Shown in pieces: positions 1-7,435 of a stretch of 22,983 bases of DNA. The stretch's first letter is position 1, and every line of letters begins with the position of its first letter. This stretch comes from DATLFQ01 sp035540915 (GTDB taxonomy: Bacteria; Actinomycetota; Acidimicrobiia; Acidimicrobiales; GCA-2861595). The notes under the pieces were generated by a model. The model did no database searches. It had not been told where the DNA came from and worked only from the letters and a program-made list of their open reading frames with translations. The translations under genes were made by a program, and so were the position numbers. Location of the stretch: contig DATLFQ010000066.1 in NCBI GenBank assembly GCA_035540915.1, positions 1 through 22,983 on the forward strand, written 5' to 3'.

Positions 1-107
1 CGATGGGGCTGAGCGAGCCGCCTGCCGTCCTCCGCCGGGCGCTCGAGCTCCGGGGACTGCAGGGATTGACCAGCACCGGAACGAGGAACTGGCGAGCGAA
101 CGCATGA
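1..107 (+). CDS. possible 3' end of a gene cut by the window edge
   Basis: An open frame runs in from the left edge (frame 3) and stops with TGA at 105-107. It ends in residues LTSTGTRNWRANA. Third positions are mostly G or C for the first 20 codons, as in real genes here. No family can be recognised from about 35 residues, and it could be chance. It would lie 55 nt upstream of the aquaporin gene on the same strand. Confidence 0.25.
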   Translation, partial: MGLSEPPAVLRRALELRGLQGLTSTGTRNWRANA

Positions 108-162
108 AAACGAGCCCGCCCCTTCCGACAGCGACCGGATCCCCTCGAGCAGAAGGAAGCAG

Positions 163-936
163 ATGACCGACATCGCTCGGAAGGTCGGAGCTGAGGCGCT
201 GGGGACGTTCGTCCTCGTATCCGCTGCGGTAGGCGCGGCGGTGTTCGGATTCGACGTGGTCGGCGCGCTGGGGGTGGCGCTCGCCTTCGGCTTCGTCCTT
301 GTCGCCCTCGCCTACACCCTCGGACCCGTATCGGGATGCCACGTGAATCCGGCAGTGACGCTCGGTGTCCTGATCCGCCGTGGAATCACCCCTCGTGAGG
401 CGACGCTGTACTGGATCGCCCAGGTCGCCGGCGCCCTCCTCGCTGGCGCCTTCTTGAAGCTCATGACCTCTGACTTCGGGGAGGTTGCCGACCAGACAGG
501 GGGACTCGGGACCAACGACTGGGGCCAGACGATCAGCGCAGGAGGAGCATTCGTCCTCGAGGTGTTCCTAACTTTCGTGCTCGTCTTCGTCGTTCTGCTC
601 GTCACCGGTCGGGCGGCCGCTCCGGGATTCGCCGGCCTGGCGATCGGGCTGGTGCTCACCGTCGTGCATGTTGTCGGTATTCCCCTCACAGGAACCTCGG
701 TCAACCCGGCGCGATCACTCGGCCCTGCTGTCTTCGAGGGAGGGTCAGCGCTGGAACACGTGTGGCTGTTCATCCTCGCACCGTTGATCGGCGGGGCCTT
801 GGCGGCCTGGGCAACGGCGCTCTTCGATGGTCCGTCGACCGAGCTCGGGCGAAGCAAAACTAGCGACCCGACAGGCGTCATCGTGCCTGCGGACGACGAG
901 GCTCCGAGCCGTATACCGGAACAGCCTCATATTTGA
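163..936 (+). CDS. aqpZ: MIP-family water channel, AqpZ-like aquaporin
   Basis: This is a 257-aa integral membrane channel of the MIP family, predicted to conduct water across the cytoplasmic membrane. Both half-helix signature motifs are present: NPA at about residues 62-64 and NPAR at about 181-184. The selectivity filter can be read by alignment to AqpZ: Phe42, His169, Thr178 and Arg184. That is the water-selective set rather than the glycerol type. Six hydrophobic segments are visible (about 11-29, 34-55, 82-101, 130-148, 155-174, 200-222). The C-terminal 35 residues are hydrophilic and cytosolic by the family topology. The ATG start follows an AGAAGGAAG ribosome-binding site by 3 nt. No neighbouring gene explains its role; osmotic adjustment is an inference. 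Family assignment is firm, substrate selectivity is likely. Confidence 0.93.
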   Translation: MTDIARKVGAEALGTFVLVSAAVGAAVFGFDVVGALGVALAFGFVLVALAYTLGPVSGCHVNPAVTLGVLIRRGITPREATLYWIAQVAGALLAGAFLKLMTSDFGEVADQTGGLGTNDWGQTISAGGAFVLEVFLTFVLVFVVLLVTGRAAAPGFAGLAIGLVLTVVHVVGIPLTGTSVNPARSLGPAVFEGGSALEHVWLFILAPLIGGALAAWATALFDGPSTELGRSKTSDPTGVIVPADDEAPSRIPEQPHI

Positions 937-1231
937 TCCCGCCGTCGCCGCTGGCCGACCATGCCTCAACTGGGTGCATGCGGCCGGAACATCGCTGGTC
1001 TCGTGCGGCAGGGAGGCTCGCTGCAGAACCTGTCGGCGCAGTGGCCCGCGCCTGTCATGCTCTGTCGGGGCCGAGATCGTCCAACGGCAGCGAGCGCGCT
1101 GAGCCCGTGAGGCCGAGCGCCATGCGATCGATGCGTTCTCATCGAGGATCACGGTGAGAACGAACACGGCGGTAGCGACGATCAGCAGACACGCGGAACA
1201 AAGGGCATGGCTTCACCCTTTCAAGACGGTC
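937..1231. other. intergenic gap of about 295 bp between convergent genes
   Basis: No convincing gene was found. One minus-strand frame near 1120-1195 encodes a short hydrophobic stretch (CLLIVATAVFVLTVIL). It lacks a plausible start codon after its upstream stop, so I did not call it; it could be a decayed membrane protein. The only structure noted is the weak hairpin at 1201-1222. Confidence 0.4.
1201..1222 (-). terminator. weak hairpin just after the DUF1508 gene
   Basis: AAAGGG (1201-1206) pairs with CCCTTT (1217-1222) around a 10-nt loop. It begins 10 nt beyond the stop of the minus-strand DUF1508 gene. The transcript side then reads into a short U-containing run, so it is a possible intrinsic terminator. 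The stem is only 6 bp and the U tract is poor. Confidence 0.3.
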
Positions 1232-1525
1232 TCAGGTGCTCTTCCGGGTCGACGAGCGCTTCGCCACCTTGGCCTTGACGGGAGCGGCGAGCTTCTTCGC
1301 TGACGCAGCGGCCTTGCGGGTCGCTTCAGCGGCGGACCATTCCTTCGTCGTCTGGTCCTCGATCTCGGCGGCGCTGGCCAGGCTCCGGACTGACCGTATC
1401 CCCCCCATGGCCGCCGCCTTCGAGCTATAGGCCTCGCTGGTGGCCACGATCTGCCCGTTCCTGGCCAGAAGATTGAAGCGAAACTTGCCGGTGGGACCCT
1501 TCTTGATCACGAACTTGCCGTCCAC
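1232..1525 (-). CDS. DUF1508 (YegP-like) protein with basic Lys/Ala tail
   Basis: This is a 97-aa protein with two parts. Residues 1-55 match the single-repeat DUF1508/YegP pattern: GKF.I.KG..GKFRF.L.A.NG..VA.SEAY.SKAAA..GI.SV. Residues about 64-97 are almost only Ala, Lys, Arg, Ser and Thr, a low-complexity basic tail like those of histone-H1-like bacterial proteins. The function of DUF1508 is not established; small basic versions are common and often stress-associated in annotation. The start is GTG, chosen because the domain begins directly after it. The tail suggests nucleic-acid binding, which is inference. It is monocistronic, with long non-coding gaps on both sides. Confidence 0.85.
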   Translation of the reverse strand: MDGKFVIKKGPTGKFRFNLLARNGQIVATSEAYSSKAAAMGGIRSVRSLASAAEIEDQTTKEWSAAEATRKAAASAKKLAAPVKAKVAKRSSTRKST

Positions 1526-1916
1526 GGCAGTGCCCTTCTGTCGCTCGACTTGTGCGTGTCGAGGTTACCGGGGGCCTCCGCCGGAGCCGGGGATACCGCA
1601 GCGAAGGCGACTTCGATGCCGCGGTGAACAGCGAAACCAACGCTCCTCACCTCGGCCAGCGGTCGACCTGCGGGACTCGCCGGTCTCACGGGACCTCACG
1701 GTGCGGTCCGTGCTTCGACGTGTGGAGCCCGACGGCAGCCGGACGGGGACCGGCTCGCCGATGGCTGGGGTGTGCCGAGGAAGCTTCCGGCCACGCCGTT
1801 GTCAGCAGTCGCCGATGGTTCCCATGGAGCCGAGCCCTGGGTGCGGCCTGCCGACTTCACGTCGGCGCGCCTCGGAGGACCGCGTGCCAACCACCCGAGG
1901 GCGGTAGCGTTCGCCG
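1526..1916. other. intergenic gap of about 390 bp
   Basis: Open frames here have no recognisable product and lack the codon bias of the surrounding genes. It must contain the promoter of the DUF1508 gene and the start of the thioesterase transcript. Apart from the TAGCGT box at 1905-1910, nothing definite was seen. Confidence 0.4.
1905..1910 (+). promoter_or_regulatory. -10 box TAGCGT for a leaderless thioesterase mRNA
   Basis: TAGCGT fits TAnnnT and ends 6 nt before the ATG at 1917, so transcription would begin at or next to the start codon. No ribosome-binding site is visible. No clear -35 element was found. Confidence 0.5.
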
Positions 1917-2420
1917 ATGCCCGTCCACCGGCTCGACAACGCCCGCTGGGGCTTCGTGTCGAACTGCTTCGTGTGCGAGCCGGCCAATGCGGGCGGGCTG
2001 CAGATCGCCTTCTTCCACGACGACGAGGACCAGACGGTGTCCGCCCGCTTCTCGCTCGGCGACCGCTTCTCGGGCACGCCCCGTTACCTCCACGGCGGTG
2101 TGGCCCTGGCCGTCCTGGACGAGGCCATGGCCTGGGGCGCCATCGCCCTCGCCGGCGTGTTCGCGCTGACTCGGTCCACCGAGGCCCGGTTCGTCCGCCC
2201 GGTGGTCCTGGATGCGCCGCACCGGGTCGAGGCCCGGCTGGTCGACCGAGCACCCCCGGGCGACGGAATCGGCGACCTCGCCATGGCCGCCGTCATCACC
2301 GACGAGGAGGGCGCCACCTGCGTCGAGGCCAGCGCCCGCTTCACGCCGATGTCGGCGGCATCCGCCGGCGGCGCCATCGGGATCCTCGGGGGCGACGACA
2401 CCCGCTACGTGCGGGGCTGA
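1917..2420 (+). CDS. PaaI/hotdog-fold thioesterase
   Basis: This is a 167-aa single-domain hotdog protein of the PaaI/4HBT superfamily, expected to hydrolyse an acyl-CoA thioester in the cytosol. The signature is the stretch RYLHGGVALAVLDEAMAWGA at about residues 57-76, in which HGG begins the hotdog helix and the acidic residue following it is the usual catalytic position. A later TARF-like strand (STEARFVRPV) and the closing CVEASARF strand fit the family. A CEP-containing N-terminal segment (FVCEP) is also seen in actinobacterial members. The ATG start has no Shine-Dalgarno but sits 6 nt after a TAnnnT box. Ribonuclease D follows 8 nt downstream, so the two are probably co-transcribed. The substrate is unknown. 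Confidence 0.85.
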   Translation: MPVHRLDNARWGFVSNCFVCEPANAGGLQIAFFHDDEDQTVSARFSLGDRFSGTPRYLHGGVALAVLDEAMAWGAIALAGVFALTRSTEARFVRPVVLDAPHRVEARLVDRAPPGDGIGDLAMAAVITDEEGATCVEASARFTPMSAASAGGAIGILGGDDTRYVRG

Positions 2421-2428
2421 CAGCACCC

Positions 2429-3577
2429 GTGGCCGAAGCCTTCGAGTGGGTGGCCGACCGGCGCCGCCTCGACGACCTGGTCGACGAGCTGGCCGAGGCT
2501 CCCGTCTACGGCCTCGACACCGAGTTCCACCGGGAACGGACCTACCACCCGCACCTGGCGCTGCTGCAGCTGGCGGGTCCGGGCGGGATCGTTCTGGTCG
2601 ACCCGCTGGCCGTCGACCCCGCCCCGCTGGCCCGGGTGCTGGACGGGCCGGGCGTGGCCGTCCTGCACGCCGCCGACCAGGACCTCGAAGTGCTGCAGCG
2701 GGCCTGCGGCACCGTGCCGTCTCGCCTGTTCGACACCCAGCTGGCCGCCGGCTTCCTGGGCATGTCGACCCTCTCGCTGGTGGCGCTGGTGGAACGGGTC
2801 CTCGGCCGGCGGCTGGTGAAGGGCGACCGCCTCACCGACTGGACCCAGCGACCCCTGACCGTCGAGCAACAGCGCTACGCCGCTGCCGACGTCGAGCACC
2901 TGATCGACCTCCGCGACCGGCTCACCGCCGATTTGGCCGCTCGTGACCGCCTGGGCTGGGCCGAGGACGAGTGCGAGTTGCTGCGTACCCGGGCCCGCTG
3001 GGCCACACCGGCCGAGACGGCCTGGTGGCGGGTCAAGGAGGCGCGGTCGCTGCGCGGCCCCGCCCGCGGCGTGGCCCAGGAGGTGGCCGCCTGGCGGGAG
3101 CGGCGAGCGTCGGCCGTCGACCGCCCCGCCCGCTTCATCCTCCCGGACCTGGCCTTGGCCGCCATCGCCCAACGGCCGCCGCGGCGAGTCGAGGACGTCG
3201 CCGCCGTGCGGGGGATGGACGGCCGCTACCTCAAGGGCGCAGCCGGCCAGGAGCTGCTCGAGGCCGTGGCCCGGGGCCGGGACCTGCCCGAGTCCGAGCT
3301 TCGACTTCCGCCCACCGACGACGTCGAGCGGCGGGTCCGCCCAGCGGTGACGCTGGTGGCGGCCTGGATCGGGCAACTGGCGAGCGACCTCGATCTCGAC
3401 CCCGTCCTCCTCGCCACGCGGGCCGATCTCCACGCCTTCCTGCGCAAGGACCCCGACGCCCGCCTGGCGACGGGCTGGCGCAAGCAGCTCATCGGCGACG
3501 CGGTGGCCCGGCTGGTGGAGGGCCGGGCCGCCCTCGCATTCGACGGCCGCGAGCTGGTGCTGGAAGACCGAGCCTGA
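2429..3577 (+). CDS. rnd: ribonuclease D (DEDDy 3'-5' exonuclease with HRDC domain)
   Basis: This 382-aa protein matches ribonuclease D, a 3'-5' exoribonuclease that trims tRNA and other stable RNA precursors. Exo I is DTEFHRE (Asp30, Glu32), Exo II is HAADQDLEVL (Asp85) and Exo III is YAAADVEHL (Tyr150, Asp154), which makes the complete DEDDy site. An HRDC nucleic-acid-binding domain follows at about residues 200-285, including RPARFILPDLALAAIA. The C-terminal third is helical and typical of actinobacterial members. The frame stays open far upstream of 2429, but that extension lies across the thioesterase gene and resembles nothing. GTG at 2429 gives the family's length and begins 8 nt after the thioesterase stop, which indicates an operon. 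Confidence 0.92.
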   Translation: MAEAFEWVADRRRLDDLVDELAEAPVYGLDTEFHRERTYHPHLALLQLAGPGGIVLVDPLAVDPAPLARVLDGPGVAVLHAADQDLEVLQRACGTVPSRLFDTQLAAGFLGMSTLSLVALVERVLGRRLVKGDRLTDWTQRPLTVEQQRYAAADVEHLIDLRDRLTADLAARDRLGWAEDECELLRTRARWATPAETAWWRVKEARSLRGPARGVAQEVAAWRERRASAVDRPARFILPDLALAAIAQRPPRRVEDVAAVRGMDGRYLKGAAGQELLEAVARGRDLPESELRLPPTDDVERRVRPAVTLVAAWIGQLASDLDLDPVLLATRADLHAFLRKDPDARLATGWRKQLIGDAVARLVEGRAALAFDGRELVLEDRA

Positions 3578-3618
3578 GCGACTGGGCGACGACCGAACCG
3601 GAGCGCCGCCCGCCGGGC

Positions 3619-3837
3619 TCACTTCGGACGGAGGTCGATCCGCAGGGTGAGCACGCCGTCCTCGAGCCGCCCCTCGGCGTCGGCGAGCATGGCGAAGTCC
3701 ATGTAGTCCTGCTGCGCCTGCTCCAGGAACCGGCGGCGGTCCGGGCCCTCGACGGGCGGGACCCCGCGGCTGCGCACCGCCTTGGCGCGCTCCCGGAACC
3801 GCTCGATCATCGCGGGTACATCGAAGTCCTCGGGCAT
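3619..3837 (-). CDS. small conserved-looking hypothetical protein, 72 aa
   Basis: A 72-aa soluble protein begins MPEDFDVPAMIERFRERA and ends with a strand-like GVLTLRIDLRPK. It is charged, has no signal or membrane segment and no recognised motif. The strong coding bias, the compact alpha then beta pattern and a TAGGGT box 7 nt before ATG at 3837 support a real gene. A longer reading from further upstream would run through the neighbouring divergent gene and was not accepted. It converges with ribonuclease D (41 nt between stops) and diverges from the 75-aa gene. The function is unknown. Confidence 0.72.
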   Translation of the reverse strand: MPEDFDVPAMIERFRERAKAVRSRGVPPVEGPDRRRFLEQAQQDYMDFAMLADAEGRLEDGVLTLRIDLRPK

Positions 3838-3844
3838 CGGCCCA

Positions 3845-3850
3845 ACCCTA
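3845..3850 (-). promoter_or_regulatory. -10 box TAGGGT, leaderless 72-aa gene
   Basis: Read on the minus strand, TAGGGT lies 7 nt before the ATG at 3837. There is no ribosome-binding site between them, which fits a leaderless transcript. Confidence 0.5.
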
Positions 3851-3908
3851 CGTGGCGACCTGCGGCGGTGCCGCCGCCGGCTGGCGCGGTGTTGGGCCGC
3901 ACGGTTGG

Positions 3909-3914
3909 TACGAT
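3909..3914 (+). promoter_or_regulatory. -10 box TACGAT for the 75-aa gene
   Basis: TACGAT matches TAnnnT well. Transcription would start near 3921, giving a leader of about 31 nt before GTG at 3952. No good -35 hexamer lies at the usual distance. Confidence 0.4.
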
Positions 3915-3951
3915 GGGCCGCCGACTGCGTCCGCGAACCGGGGAGCTGCAC

Positions 3952-4179
3952 GTGAAGAAGGGACGTCACCGGCGCTTCGAAGAGGCGCGTGCGTTCAAGT
4001 TCCGCACCACCGAGCTGGCCCCCGAGCCATGCGCGGAGTGCGGTGCCGACCCCGAGGACGACCACGCTCCCTGGTGCCTGGCCACCGAGGACGACGGGCT
4101 CGAGGAGGACGGTGTGACGCCCGGCCCGCCCGAGGAGGCCCATGGAGCCGCCAGCGCGGGTGATGCCGAACCCCGCTGA
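3952..4179 (+). CDS. small protein with a Cys/His cluster, 75 aa
   Basis: This is a 75-aa hypothetical protein with a very basic N-terminus (VKKGRHRRFEEARAFKFR) and an acidic, proline-rich C-terminus. In the middle is CAECGADPEDDHAPWC, with spacing C-x2-C-x7-H-x3-C, which looks like a small zinc-binding knuckle. GTG at 3952 is preferred because GGGGAG lies about 7 nt upstream; an in-frame ATG at 3913 overlaps the putative -10 box. The pattern of basic arm plus zinc knuckle suggests nucleic-acid or ribosome contact, but that is inference. It is followed after 42 nt by the secreted protein gene on the same strand. Confidence 0.7.
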   Translation: MKKGRHRRFEEARAFKFRTTELAPEPCAECGADPEDDHAPWCLATEDDGLEEDGVTPGPPEEAHGAASAGDAEPR

Positions 4180-4221
4180 CCGGCGGGGCGGCGGGCTGAA
4201 GTTCTGAAACAAGGGGGGCGG

Positions 4222-5283
4222 GTGCGGCGGAGCAGACCAACACCAGGGGCGGTCCGGGCCAGCGTGGCGCTGCTGTTCGTGCTGTCGCTGATCCTCGTCC
4301 TGAGTCACGAGCCGGCCTCACTGGCGGCTGACGGACCGGTGCGGCCGGCGGCCGTCGGGCCCGCTCTGACCATCCCGGCCCTGCCGCCCCTTCTCCCCGC
4401 GCCGGTCACGCTCCTGCCGGGCACGGCGCCGGTGCCCGGCACCGGCGACCCCAGAGTGCCGCAGGTGGGGGACGCCGGCCTGGACCCCTACCGAGGCCTG
4501 GGCACCTGGGTCGACGTCTACGACTGGAGCCACACCTTCACCGGCGGCCGGCCGACGGTGCGGCCCGGGGACATGGCGCGCATGGCCGAAGCCGGCGTAC
4601 AGACCGTGTTCATCCAGGCGTCCAAGCACGACTCGCCGACCGACGTGCTGGAACCGGTGCGGCTGGCCTCGATCGTCGAGCGGGGCCGGGCCGCCGGAAT
4701 GCGGGTCGTGCCCTGGTACCTCCCCACTCTCGTCGACGTGGGCAGGGACCTGGCCCGGCTGAAGGCGGTGGCCGCCTTCCCCGGCATGGACGGCCTGGCC
4801 GTCGACATCGAGGCACGCAACGTGCCCGGCGTGGCGGAGCGCAACCGCCGGCTCATCGAGCTGAGCGGTGCCCTGCGGAAGGCGCTCCCGGGCCGGGTGA
4901 TCGGCGCGATCGTCATGCCGCCGGTCCAGCTCGAGGTGGTGAACAAGAAGTTCTGGCCCGACTTCCCCTACCGGGAGATCGCACCCTCCTACGACGTCTG
5001 GATGACGATGGGGTACTGGACCGACCGCACCACCCGGTCGGGTTACCGGAACCCGCACGCGTACACCAAGGAGAACGTGATCCGGCTGCGCCGCAACGTC
5101 GGCGACCCCAACCTCCCCGTCCATCCCATCGGCGGCATCGGCACGGGAACGAGCCGGGAGGACGTCGAGGGGTACAAGCGGGCGATCACCGAGGTCGGCG
5201 GCTTCGGCGGGAGCCTCTACGACTGGCACACCACCGCCGCGTCGCTGTGGCCGGCGCTGCGACCAATGCGGGTGGCTCGCTAG
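4222..5283 (+). CDS. secreted TIM-barrel, glycoside-hydrolase-like protein
   Basis: This 353-aa protein has an N-terminal signal or anchor: basic residues, a hydrophobic core at about 13-28 (VALLFVLSLILVLS), then a possible cleavage near SLAADG. A Pro-rich linker reaches about residue 90. The remaining 260 residues look like a (beta/alpha)8 barrel of the DUF4015/glycoside-hydrolase-like class: WVDVYDWS, VQTVFIQASKHD, MRVVPWYLP, GLAVDIEA, GAIVMPP, DVWMTMGYW, HPIGGIG and GGSLYDWHT mark successive strands. The acidic pair in AVDIEA is the likeliest active-site element. A cell-wall or polysaccharide substrate is inferred, not shown. The GTG start has AAGGGGGG upstream. It converges on the next gene with a 5-nt gap. 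Confidence 0.82.
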   Translation: MRRSRPTPGAVRASVALLFVLSLILVLSHEPASLAADGPVRPAAVGPALTIPALPPLLPAPVTLLPGTAPVPGTGDPRVPQVGDAGLDPYRGLGTWVDVYDWSHTFTGGRPTVRPGDMARMAEAGVQTVFIQASKHDSPTDVLEPVRLASIVERGRAAGMRVVPWYLPTLVDVGRDLARLKAVAAFPGMDGLAVDIEARNVPGVAERNRRLIELSGALRKALPGRVIGAIVMPPVQLEVVNKKFWPDFPYREIAPSYDVWMTMGYWTDRTTRSGYRNPHAYTKENVIRLRRNVGDPNLPVHPIGGIGTGTSREDVEGYKRAITEVGGFGGSLYDWHTTAASLWPALRPMRVAR

Positions 5284-5288
5284 GGCGC

Positions 5289-6032
5289 TCAGCTCGGCGC
5301 CCGCTCCTCCGTCCGGCGGACCGCCGGGTGCGGCAGGGGCGTGCCGGCGGCCACCCGCTCGTCGAGGTAGCCGGCCACCTGTGCGTACGCCCACGGGCCC
5401 ACCAGCGCCACCAGCTCGGCCTTCAGGACCCGGTAGACGGGCTCGGCGCCGGCGAACGCCTCCGGCGCCTCGGTGCACCACCAGGCGAACTGGGCGCCCC
5501 CGCCCCCCCAGTGGCGCCGGTCCCACTGGCGCACCGTCGAGGTGACGTGACCGGCGCCGTCGTCGGCGTCCTCCCGCCGCAGCGGCAGCTGCCAGCAGAC
5601 GTCAGGCTTGGCTTCGTGCGGCGGTGTTCCGGCCTCCAGCGCGGCGCGGTGCAGGGCGCAGCCCGGCCCCCCCGGGAAGCCGGGGCGGTTCAGCATGATG
5701 CAGGCGCCGTCGGCCAGCCGAGAGACGATCTCGCCGCCGGCCTCCCGCTTGACCACCCCGTAGCGGCGGCCGCGGCGGGCGTACTGCCACTGCTCGTCGG
5801 TCAGCGTCGCGACCACCGCGAGGACCCGGGCCACGTCCTCCTCGCCGGTGAAGTGGGCGCCGTAGGAGCAGCAGCCCTGGGCCAGCTCGGGGGCGGCCGC
5901 CGTCAGCACGCCCTGGCAGCCGCGCCCGAAGACGCACGACCAGCGGCTGGCCAGGAACGTGACGTCGAAGACCCAGGTGCGCTCCTCCTCGGGGTCCTCG
6001 AAGCTGACCCATTCGTGGGTCGCCGCGGTCAC
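5289..6032 (-). CDS. cysteine-rich protein, YkgJ/DUF3109-like metal-binding candidate
   Basis: This 247-aa soluble protein has eight cysteines: C33, C39, the pair C54-C55, C111, C125, C146 and C186. The stretches CVFGRGCQG, GCCSYGAHF, GCALHRAALEAG and KPDVCWQLP recall the CC and CALH...KP..C pattern of YkgJ/DUF3109 zinc- or iron-chelating proteins. I rate that match moderate. Trp and Tyr are frequent. GTG at 6032 overlaps the stop of the M20 peptidase gene as GTGA, so translation is probably coupled. A longer upstream reading through the peptidase gene is a shadow. No biochemical role can be given; metal binding in the cytosol is the inference. Confidence 0.82.
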   Translation of the reverse strand: MTAATHEWVSFEDPEEERTWVFDVTFLASRWSCVFGRGCQGVLTAAAPELAQGCCSYGAHFTGEEDVARVLAVVATLTDEQWQYARRGRRYGVVKREAGGEIVSRLADGACIMLNRPGFPGGPGCALHRAALEAGTPPHEAKPDVCWQLPLRREDADDGAGHVTSTVRQWDRRHWGGGGAQFAWWCTEAPEAFAGAEPVYRVLKAELVALVGPWAYAQVAGYLDERVAAGTPLPHPAVRRTEERAPS

Positions 6033-7411
6033 CGGCCGGCTGCCGCCAGCTCGATCCACAGCTGGCCGGCGGCCAGCAGGCCCTTCCAGAACTGGTCCAT
6101 CACCAGCCGCTCGTTCGGCGCGTGGAAGCGGTCGTCCGGCAGCCCGACACCGAGGTACAGCACCGGGACGTTGAGCACCCGGCCGAGCGCCTCCTCCGGC
6201 CCACTGCCGCCTTCGCGGGTGAACAGCGGCGCCACGCCCCAAACCGTCTCGACGGCCCGGCAGAGCGCGCCGACCGACGGATGGGTGGCCGGCGTGAGCG
6301 CGGGCGCCACGCGTCCCTCGCCCGTCACCGTCACCTCGACGCCGGGGCCGAACCGGGCCGCGACCCACACCTCGAAGGCGGCGGCGATGGCGTCCGGGTC
6401 CTGGTCGGCCACCAGGCGGAAGGTCACCTTCATGGTGCCGGTGGCGGGCACGATGGTCTTGATGCCCGGCCCGCCGTAGCCGACGGTGATGCCCACCACC
6501 TCGCAGGTCGGCCGGGCCCAGACCCGCTCCAGGGTGGACCGGCCGGCCTCACCCTCCAGGCGCCGGGTGCCGGCCTTGGCCATCCACTCGGCCTCGTCGA
6601 AGGGCAGCAGCCGCAGGGACGCCTCCTCCGCGTCGGTGAGCGGGCGCACGTCGTCGTAGAAGCCGGGTAGCGTGACGCGGCCGTCGGCGTCGTGGAGGGC
6701 GGCGGCCGCAGCGGCCAGCAGGTGGGCCGGGTTGGGCACGGCGCCGCCGAACACGCCCGAGTGCAGGTCGCCATCGGCGGTGCGGATCTCGACGGTGAAG
6801 CCGACGAGGCCGCGCATCCCCATGCACACCGAGGGCACGTCGGGCGCCCACATGGTGGTGTCGGAGACCACGACGACGTCGCACGCCAGCCGGTCCGCCT
6901 CCTCGCGCAGGAGGGCCTCGAAGTGCGGGCTGCCGATCTCCTCCTCGCCCTCCACCAGGAACTTGAGGTTGACCGGCAGCCGGCCGTCGCGCTGCAGCAG
7001 GCCCCGGGCCGCCTCGATCTCGAACAGCATCTGGCCCTTGTCGTCCACCGTGCCCCGCCCGAGGCACTCCCCGTCGACGAAGACCGGCTCGAACGGCGGG
7101 GACCGCCACAGGTCGAGCGGGTCGACGGGCTGGACGTCGTGGTGCCCGTAGACCAGCGCGGTCGGGGCGTCGGGCCCGGCGTGCAACCAGTCGGCGTAGA
7201 CCGACGGGGCGCCGGCGGTCTCGACGACCTCGACGTGCTCCAGGCCCGCCTCGGCCAGGAGGCCGGCGGTGAACTCGGCGGAGCGGCGGACGTCGCCGGC
7301 CCGGTCGGGGTGGGCCGAGATGGACGGGATGCCGACCCACTCCAGGAGGCGCTGCTCGATGCGCGCCCGCTCCGCGGCGACGTAGCCGGCCAGGACCGGG
7401 GGAGCCGCCAT
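6029..7411 (-). CDS. M20-family metallodipeptidase
   Basis: This 460-aa protein belongs to the M20 dinuclear zinc peptidases (dipeptidase/ArgE/DapE superfamily), most like the long cytosolic dipeptidases. The metal ligand motifs are complete: YGHHDVQ (His/Asp near 90-92), GRGTVDDKGQ (Asp near 123-124), LVEGEEEIGS (catalytic Glu then metal Glu, 155-158), VVVSDTTMW (Asp), and FHAPNERL (C-terminal His). The dimerisation insert contains DLHSGVFGGAVPNP, typical of the family. It likely hydrolyses dipeptides or related amides. The ATG at 7411 lacks a ribosome-binding site but has TAGCCT 8 nt upstream. The cysteine-rich gene follows with a 4-nt overlap. Confidence 0.93.
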   Translation of the reverse strand: MAAPPVLAGYVAAERARIEQRLLEWVGIPSISAHPDRAGDVRRSAEFTAGLLAEAGLEHVEVVETAGAPSVYADWLHAGPDAPTALVYGHHDVQPVDPLDLWRSPPFEPVFVDGECLGRGTVDDKGQMLFEIEAARGLLQRDGRLPVNLKFLVEGEEEIGSPHFEALLREEADRLACDVVVVSDTTMWAPDVPSVCMGMRGLVGFTVEIRTADGDLHSGVFGGAVPNPAHLLAAAAAALHDADGRVTLPGFYDDVRPLTDAEEASLRLLPFDEAEWMAKAGTRRLEGEAGRSTLERVWARPTCEVVGITVGYGGPGIKTIVPATGTMKVTFRLVADQDPDAIAAAFEVWVAARFGPGVEVTVTGEGRVAPALTPATHPSVGALCRAVETVWGVAPLFTREGGSGPEEALGRVLNVPVLYLGVGLPDDRFHAPNERLVMDQFWKGLLAAGQLWIELAAAGR

Positions 7412-7419
7412 GGCCGTCG

Positions 7420-7425
7420 AGGCTA
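7420..7425 (-). promoter_or_regulatory. -10 box TAGCCT for the M20 peptidase gene
   Basis: On the minus strand TAGCCT ends 8 nt before ATG at 7411. It stands back to back with the plus-strand box at 7430-7435 within a 32-bp intergenic region. Confidence 0.5.
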
Positions 7426-7429
7426 CCCC

Positions 7430-7435
7430 TACGCT
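7430..7435 (+). promoter_or_regulatory. -10 box TACGCT for the 67-aa gene
   Basis: TACGCT fits TAnnnT and ends 8 nt before GTG at 7444, again with no ribosome-binding site. The polymerase footprint would cover the divergent box at 7420-7425. Confidence 0.45.

Noticed and set aside
745..1167. Minus-strand frame with a hydrophobic N-terminal stretch in the 937-1231 gap
   Set aside because: Most of it is antisense to the aquaporin, and the hydrophobic part has no plausible start after an in-frame stop.
1772..2428. Upstream extension of the ribonuclease D frame
   Set aside because: It overlaps the thioesterase gene and is Arg/Pro-rich. GTG 2429 gives the normal family length and spacing.
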